Part shown: positions 59,254-64,000 of the stretch, in pieces | Layout of the letters: the number at the start of each line of letters is the position of its first letter | Numbering within the stretch: the first letter of the stretch is position 1 | Source: Sipunculus nudus | Lineage: Eukaryota; Annelida; Sipuncula; Golfingiida; Sipunculidae | NCBI GenBank assembly: GCA_026874595.1 | Contig: CM049317.1 | Span: 54,543,118 to 54,607,117 of the forward strand | DNA: 64,000 nucleotides | Reading direction: 5' to 3' | Made by a program: the position numbers and the translations under genes | The notes under the pieces: model-generated | What the model was told of the DNA's origin: nothing | Seen by the model: only the letters and a program-made list of their open reading frames with translations | Database searches by the model: none

Positions 59254-60161
59254 TGTATCCGCCAAAACGAAGTTTTGTGGTTACTATGTTTTTGACCGGG
59301 GTCCGCCTCCGCCACCGCGTTCGCTTCCGGAGAACTCCTCTGAGACTACTGACCGGATTTTTCCGAAACTTACACAAATTATCGGGTCACATGTGAACTG
59401 GTGCCTTACCAAGTGGCCTTGACCTCTGACCTTTCCTCTCTGCCCAGCGTCCATTTGTGCGTCTGTTTCCACACATAAACCCACATATCTCGGGAACCGT
59501 TTGACCGATCAGGAAATTTTTTTTACACAAATGTAGCCCTTGGATAGCTTTATAACATACACAAAAAAAGGTGGCACCACCTGCAACCATGTTTGCACAG
59601 TGTCCATCTGTTCATCTGCCTTGGGTTAAAATCACTCATATCTCTGTAGTCGTTTGACTAATTCACCAAAAATTCGGCATGCGTACACATCCTAGATAGC
59701 TTTCTTGATTTTATGACAGGTGGCGCCACCTACATTCACGTTAACGCTGCAGACATCCAAGCTCATATCTCGGGAACCGTTTGACCAATCAGGAAAATTT
59801 TTTTACAAAAATGTAGCCCTTGGATAGCTTTATAACATATTTAAATAAGGTGGCGCCACCTGCAGCCATTTTTGCATAGCGTCCATCTGTTTGTCTGCCT
59901 TGGGTTAAAATCACTCATATCTCTGCAGTGGTTTGACCAAATTACCTGAAATTCGGCATGCGTATACATCCCGCATAGCTTTCTTGATTTTATGACCAGG
60001 TGGCGCCAACTACAATCATGTTTAGGTTGCACAGATCCATTCTAATATGTAACACATGTAACTCTATTTCCCCTTGCCACTCAATTCATGCCTCACTTCA
60101 CTTGTCCTACTCTGATTTTTGCGGATACATGTAGTCGCTTGTCGACTATCCGTATTCTAGT
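59254..60161 (+). mobile_element. Family T element (copy 2), complete ends
   Basis: The 5' TGTATCCGCCAAAACGAAG hairpin and the 3' GCGGATACATGTAGTCGC, then TATCCGTATTCTAGT, with TGTATCCGC / GCGGATACA as terminal inverted repeats. The interior has ATATCTCGGGAACCGTTTGA phrases and GGTGGCGCCACC at about 59720 and 59850. Colinear with 47417-48248. Confidence 0.75.
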
Positions 60162-60349
60162 TTGGAATCTGTTTTATTTCATAAACGTAGTTTTCTGAAA
60201 ACCCTAATTATTTTTTTTTTTTTGCTATATAACTTCTGGAGAACAAAACTGGGAGCTCAGCTGTCAGGCTGGCGGTTTTGTGCAGGTCGCCATCTTCCCT
60301 TGTTATGACATGACCGTATTGAATGGAATAACAAAAACTTTGCACCTTT

Positions 60350-60835
60350 TTCAGCGAACCTGTGATGGCGCAGCGTCGTCCGTCCGCCGTCCAGGGCTGG
60401 CTTTCCGCCGTCCATGGCTGTAAGTCAGAAACTGTCGGAGCTAGCAGCTCCAAATTACATGTAAGAATTCATCACATGTGAAACTTAATACCCTGGATCT
60501 TATTATAGGGTATCTGCCTTAATTTAGATTTTATAGAGAAAAAGCTTAAAAACCTTTAAAAATCTTCTTCTACGAAAATGTCTCGCCAAATTGTCCAGTA
60601 TTTCACAGAAATGATCCCTGGAACAATCTCTCTCAAGTTTGTTCGAATGGTTCCAGTTCGGAGATTTTTGGCCGAGTTACAGGAGGTTAAACTAAGTCAT
60701 CTGTCCAAAAAAGCGCACTAAAATTAAAAATCTGAGAAATGGCTAGAGCTATAATGACCAGATTTTATTCCAAGTGTCGCATATGTCATATCTGAATTTG
60801 AGGTATTGGTGGCGCCACCTACATTGGTGTGTTTT
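60350..60835 (+). repeat. Unassigned repeat with GCCGTCC tract and GGTGGCGCCACC
   Basis: It starts near a CGTCGTCCGTCCGCCGTCC tract and ends near the palindrome GGTGGCGCCACC at about 60809. Vocabulary resembles the element families (GCTAGAGCTATAATGACC), but no complete ends were found. Confidence 0.4.
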
Positions 60836-61259
60836 TTACAAGCCAAAATGTAATTTTAAACTCTTCTAGCTTATACACTGATTAATGATGCAACTGTTCA
60901 GCTGATTGGTTTAAACTTTACAAGAATTATTCTATGGTAGGGTTCTGCTAGTTTTATAAGAATAGATTGGGTAAATACAGTTTTAAAAAAGCATTGTAGC
61001 CAATTGAAAAAGGCTTTCTGTATTTGAAAACAGATTTGACTTCATGCTGAGTTTCAGCAGCCAAGTCAAGAGGTCACTGAGTACAAACAGGTGGGGTCCA
61101 GACATCACCATGGCAACTGACCTGGCTCGGGGGGAGGGGGGGGGGGTTGTCTAGGCAATGCATCTAGACGTCTGTACACAATGTTTAGATGCAGAATTCC
61201 CAGATTATTGGAACTATATCTTTCAACTGTTTGAAAAAACTTGGTTTGCATTTTAAGCG

Positions 61260-64000
61260 AATCGGGTTATCGGGTGAACTGTTGTGCCTTCATTTTTGGT
61301 TGACCTCTGACCTTTCCTTGCTGCCCAGCGTCCATTTGTGCGTCTGTTTCCACACATCAACCCACATATCTCGGGAACCGTTTTACCGATCAGGCGAAAA
61401 ATTTTGCACAAATGTAGCCCTTTGATAGCTTTATAACATACACTAAAAATGGTGGCGCCACCTGCAACCATTTTTGCACAGCGTCCATCTGTTCATCTGC
61501 CTCGGGATAATATTACTTATATCTCAGCAGTGGTTTGACTTATTCACCTGAAATTTTGCAGGTTTATACATCCTGAACAGCTTTCTCGATTTTATGATAG
61601 GTGGCGCCACCTACATTCACATTTACTCTGCAGACATCCTAGCACATCTCTCGGGAACTGTTTGACCGATTGGGCCAAAATTTTGCATGTGTATAGATCT
61701 CACATAGCTCTTCATCTTAGGAGAAACTTGTGGTGCCACCTGCAACCATGAATGCACAGTGTCCATCTGTTCATCGGCCTTGGGATAAAATCACTCATAT
61801 CTCAGCAGTGGTTTGACTTGTCCATCTGAAATTTTGTATGTTTATACATCCATGACAGCTTTCTCGATTTTATGACAGGTGGCGCCACCTACATTCACAT
61901 TTACTCTGCAGACATCCAAGCTCATATCTTGGGAACCAATTGACCGATTGGGCCAGAATTTTGCATGTGTATAGATCTCACATAGCTCTTCATCATAGGC
62001 AAAACTGGTGGCGCCGCCTGCAACCATTTATGCACAGCGTCCATCTGTTCATCTGCCTTGGGATAAAATCACTCATTTCTCAGCAGTGGTTTGACTTATC
62101 CACCTGAAATTTTGCAGGTTTATACATCCTGAACAGCTTTCTCCATTTTATGACAGGTGGTGCAACCTACATTCACGTTTACTCTGCAGACATCCAAGCT
62201 CATATCTTGGGAACCTTTCGACGGATTTGGCTAAAAGTTTGCATGTATATAGATCTCACATAGCTCTTCATCATAGGCAAAACTGGTGGCGCCACCTGCA
62301 ACCACTTATGCACAGCGTCCATCTGTTCATCTGCCTTGGGATAAAATTGCTCATATCTCAGCAGTGGTTTGACTTATCCACCTGAAATTTTGCAGGTTTA
62401 TACATCATGGACAGGTTTCTCGATTTTATGACAGGTGGCGCCACCTACATTAACATTTACTCGGCAGACATCCAAGCTCATGTCTTGGGAACCGTTTGAC
62501 CGATTAGGCCAAAATTTAGCATGTGTATAGATCTCACATAGCTCTTCATCATAGGCAAAAATGGTGGTGCCATCTGCAACCATTAATGCACAGCATCCAT
62601 CTGTTCATCTGCCTTAGGTTAAAATCACTCATATCTCAGCAGTGGTTTGACTTTTCCAACTGAAATTTTGCAGGTATTTTACATCCTCAACAGCTTTCTC
62701 GATTTAATGACAGGTGGTGCCACCTACATTCACATTAATTCTGCAGACATCCAAGCTCATATCTCGGGAACTGTTTGACTGATTGGGCCAAAATTTTGCA
62801 TGTGTATAGATCTCACATAGCTCTTCATCATAGGCAAAACTGGTGGCGCCGCCTGCAACCATTTATGCACAGCGTCCATCTGTTCATCTGCCTTGGGATA
62901 AAATCACTCATTTCTCAGCAGTGGTTTGACTTATCCACCTGAAATTTTGCAGGTTTATACATCCTGAACAGCTTTCTCGATTTTATGATAGGTGGCGCCA
63001 CCTTCATTCACGTTTACTCTGCAGACATCCAAGCTCATATCTCGGGAACTGTTTGACCGATTGGGTCAAAATTTTGCATGTGTATAGATCTTACATAGCT
63101 CTTCATCATCGGCAAAACTGGTGGTGCCACCTGCAACTACTTATGCACAGCGTCCATCTGTTCATCTGCCTTGGGATAAAATCACTCATATCTCAGCAGT
63201 GGTTTGACATATCCACCTGAAATTTTGCAGGTTTATACATCCAGGACAGCTTTCTCAATTTATGACAGGTGGCGCCACATACATTCATGTTTACTCTGCA
63301 GACATTCAAGCTCATATCTCGGAAACTGTTTGACCGATTTGGCCAAAATTTTGCATGTGTACAGATCTCACATAGCTCTTCATCTTAGGCGAAACTTTTG
63401 GCGCCACCTGCAACCAGTAATGCACAGTGTCCATCTGTTCATCTGCCTTGGGATAAAATCACTCATATCTCAGCAGTGGTTTGACTTGTCCATCTGAAAT
63501 TTTGTATGTTTATACATCCATGACAGCTTTCTTGATTTTATGACAGGTGGCGCCACCTACATTCACATTTACTCTGCAGACATCCAAGCTCATATCTCGG
63601 GAACCGTTTGACCGATTGGGCCAGAATTTTGCATGTGTATAGATCTCACATAGCTTTTCATCATAGGCAAAACTGGTGGTGCCACCTGCAACTATTTTTG
63701 CACAGCGTCCATCTGTTCATCTGCCTTGGGATAATATTACTCATATCTCAGCAGTGGTTTGACTTATCCACCTGAAATTTTGCAGGTTTATACATCCTTG
63801 ACAGCTTTCTCGATTTTATGACAGGTGGCGCAACCTACATTCACGTTTACTCTGCAGACATCCAAGCTCATATCTTGGGAACCTTTTGACAGATTTGGCT
63901 AAAAGTTTGCATGTATATAGATCTCACATAGCTTTTCATCATAGGCAAAACTGGTGGCGCCACCTGCAACCACTTATGCACAGCGTCTATCTGTTCATCT
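61260..64000 (+). repeat. 278-bp dimeric tandem array (family T), runs off the window
   Basis: Nine GGTGGCGCCACCTACATTCA boundaries (about 61600, 61880, 62155, 62433, 62713, 62989, 63266, 63544, 63822) are spaced 275-280 bp. Each period has two diverged sub-units, one with TACATTCACGTTTACTCTGC and one with TGCAACCATTTATGCACAGC, both starting at the palindrome. The first part (61265-61450) matches the body of copy 2 but lacks the 5' hairpin. Short frames such as the GGAT-containing ones are repeat translations. Confidence 0.93.

Noticed and set aside
56694-64000. Remaining NEMP exons (nucleoplasmic domain)
   Set aside because: Looked for the family's acidic LLTEEEY-like segment with splice sites; none was found, so the 3' exons are assumed to lie beyond the window.

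Overview
The window looks like the nuclear genome of a marine invertebrate, most likely a bivalve or other mollusc. The DNA is AT-rich, exons are short with GT-AG introns of 0.1-8 kb, and most intronic sequence is interspersed repeats of the rolling-circle (Helentron/HINE, 'pearl'-like) type plus MITEs and tRNA-headed SINEs. The phylum is inferred from this repeat style and is not proven. There are no bacterial-style genes, and nearly all short open frames are repeat translations.

Two genes are supported, head to head. On the minus strand (about 37.5 kb down to 2.4 kb) lies a complete aspartyl aminopeptidase gene (DNPEP, family M18) in 15 coding exons. The splice phases close exactly to a 473-residue protein, and every metal ligand and the catalytic glutamate are present. 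On the plus strand, from 44.3 kb, lies the 5' part of a nuclear-envelope integral membrane protein gene (NEMP1/2 family). Seven exons encode about 331 residues before the gene runs off the right edge. A 6.8-kb interval separates the two start codons. It carries CpG-retaining sequence, two CACGTG boxes and a large GC-rich foldback element.

Region by region: 0-2 kb is downstream of DNPEP (3' UTR end, MITE, GC-rich inverted repeat). 2.4-37.5 kb is DNPEP, its introns filled with four rolling-circle-like elements of one family (8.6-12.7, 25.1-28.3, 32.6-35.2, 35.9-36.9 kb), three copies of a second family, and several MITEs, SINEs and minisatellites. 37.5-44.3 kb is the divergent promoter region. 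44.3-64 kb is NEMP, with foldback MITEs, antisense copies of the same rolling-circle-like families, and at the right edge a 278-bp dimeric tandem array.

The most unusual signal is in DNPEP. Three exons each end in a tandem array (33, 33 and 42 bp units) whose repeat unit is a copy of the exon's own 3' end joined to its 5' splice site. The gene therefore carries dozens of duplicated donor sites immediately downstream of genuine ones. Other points of interest: element families with complementary, co-varying termini but swapped internal tandem modules; all recognised copies of these families lying antisense to the host gene; one 12-bp palindrome shared by otherwise different repeat families; and a duplicated segment whose intronic copy has lost CpGs while the promoter-region copy kept them.
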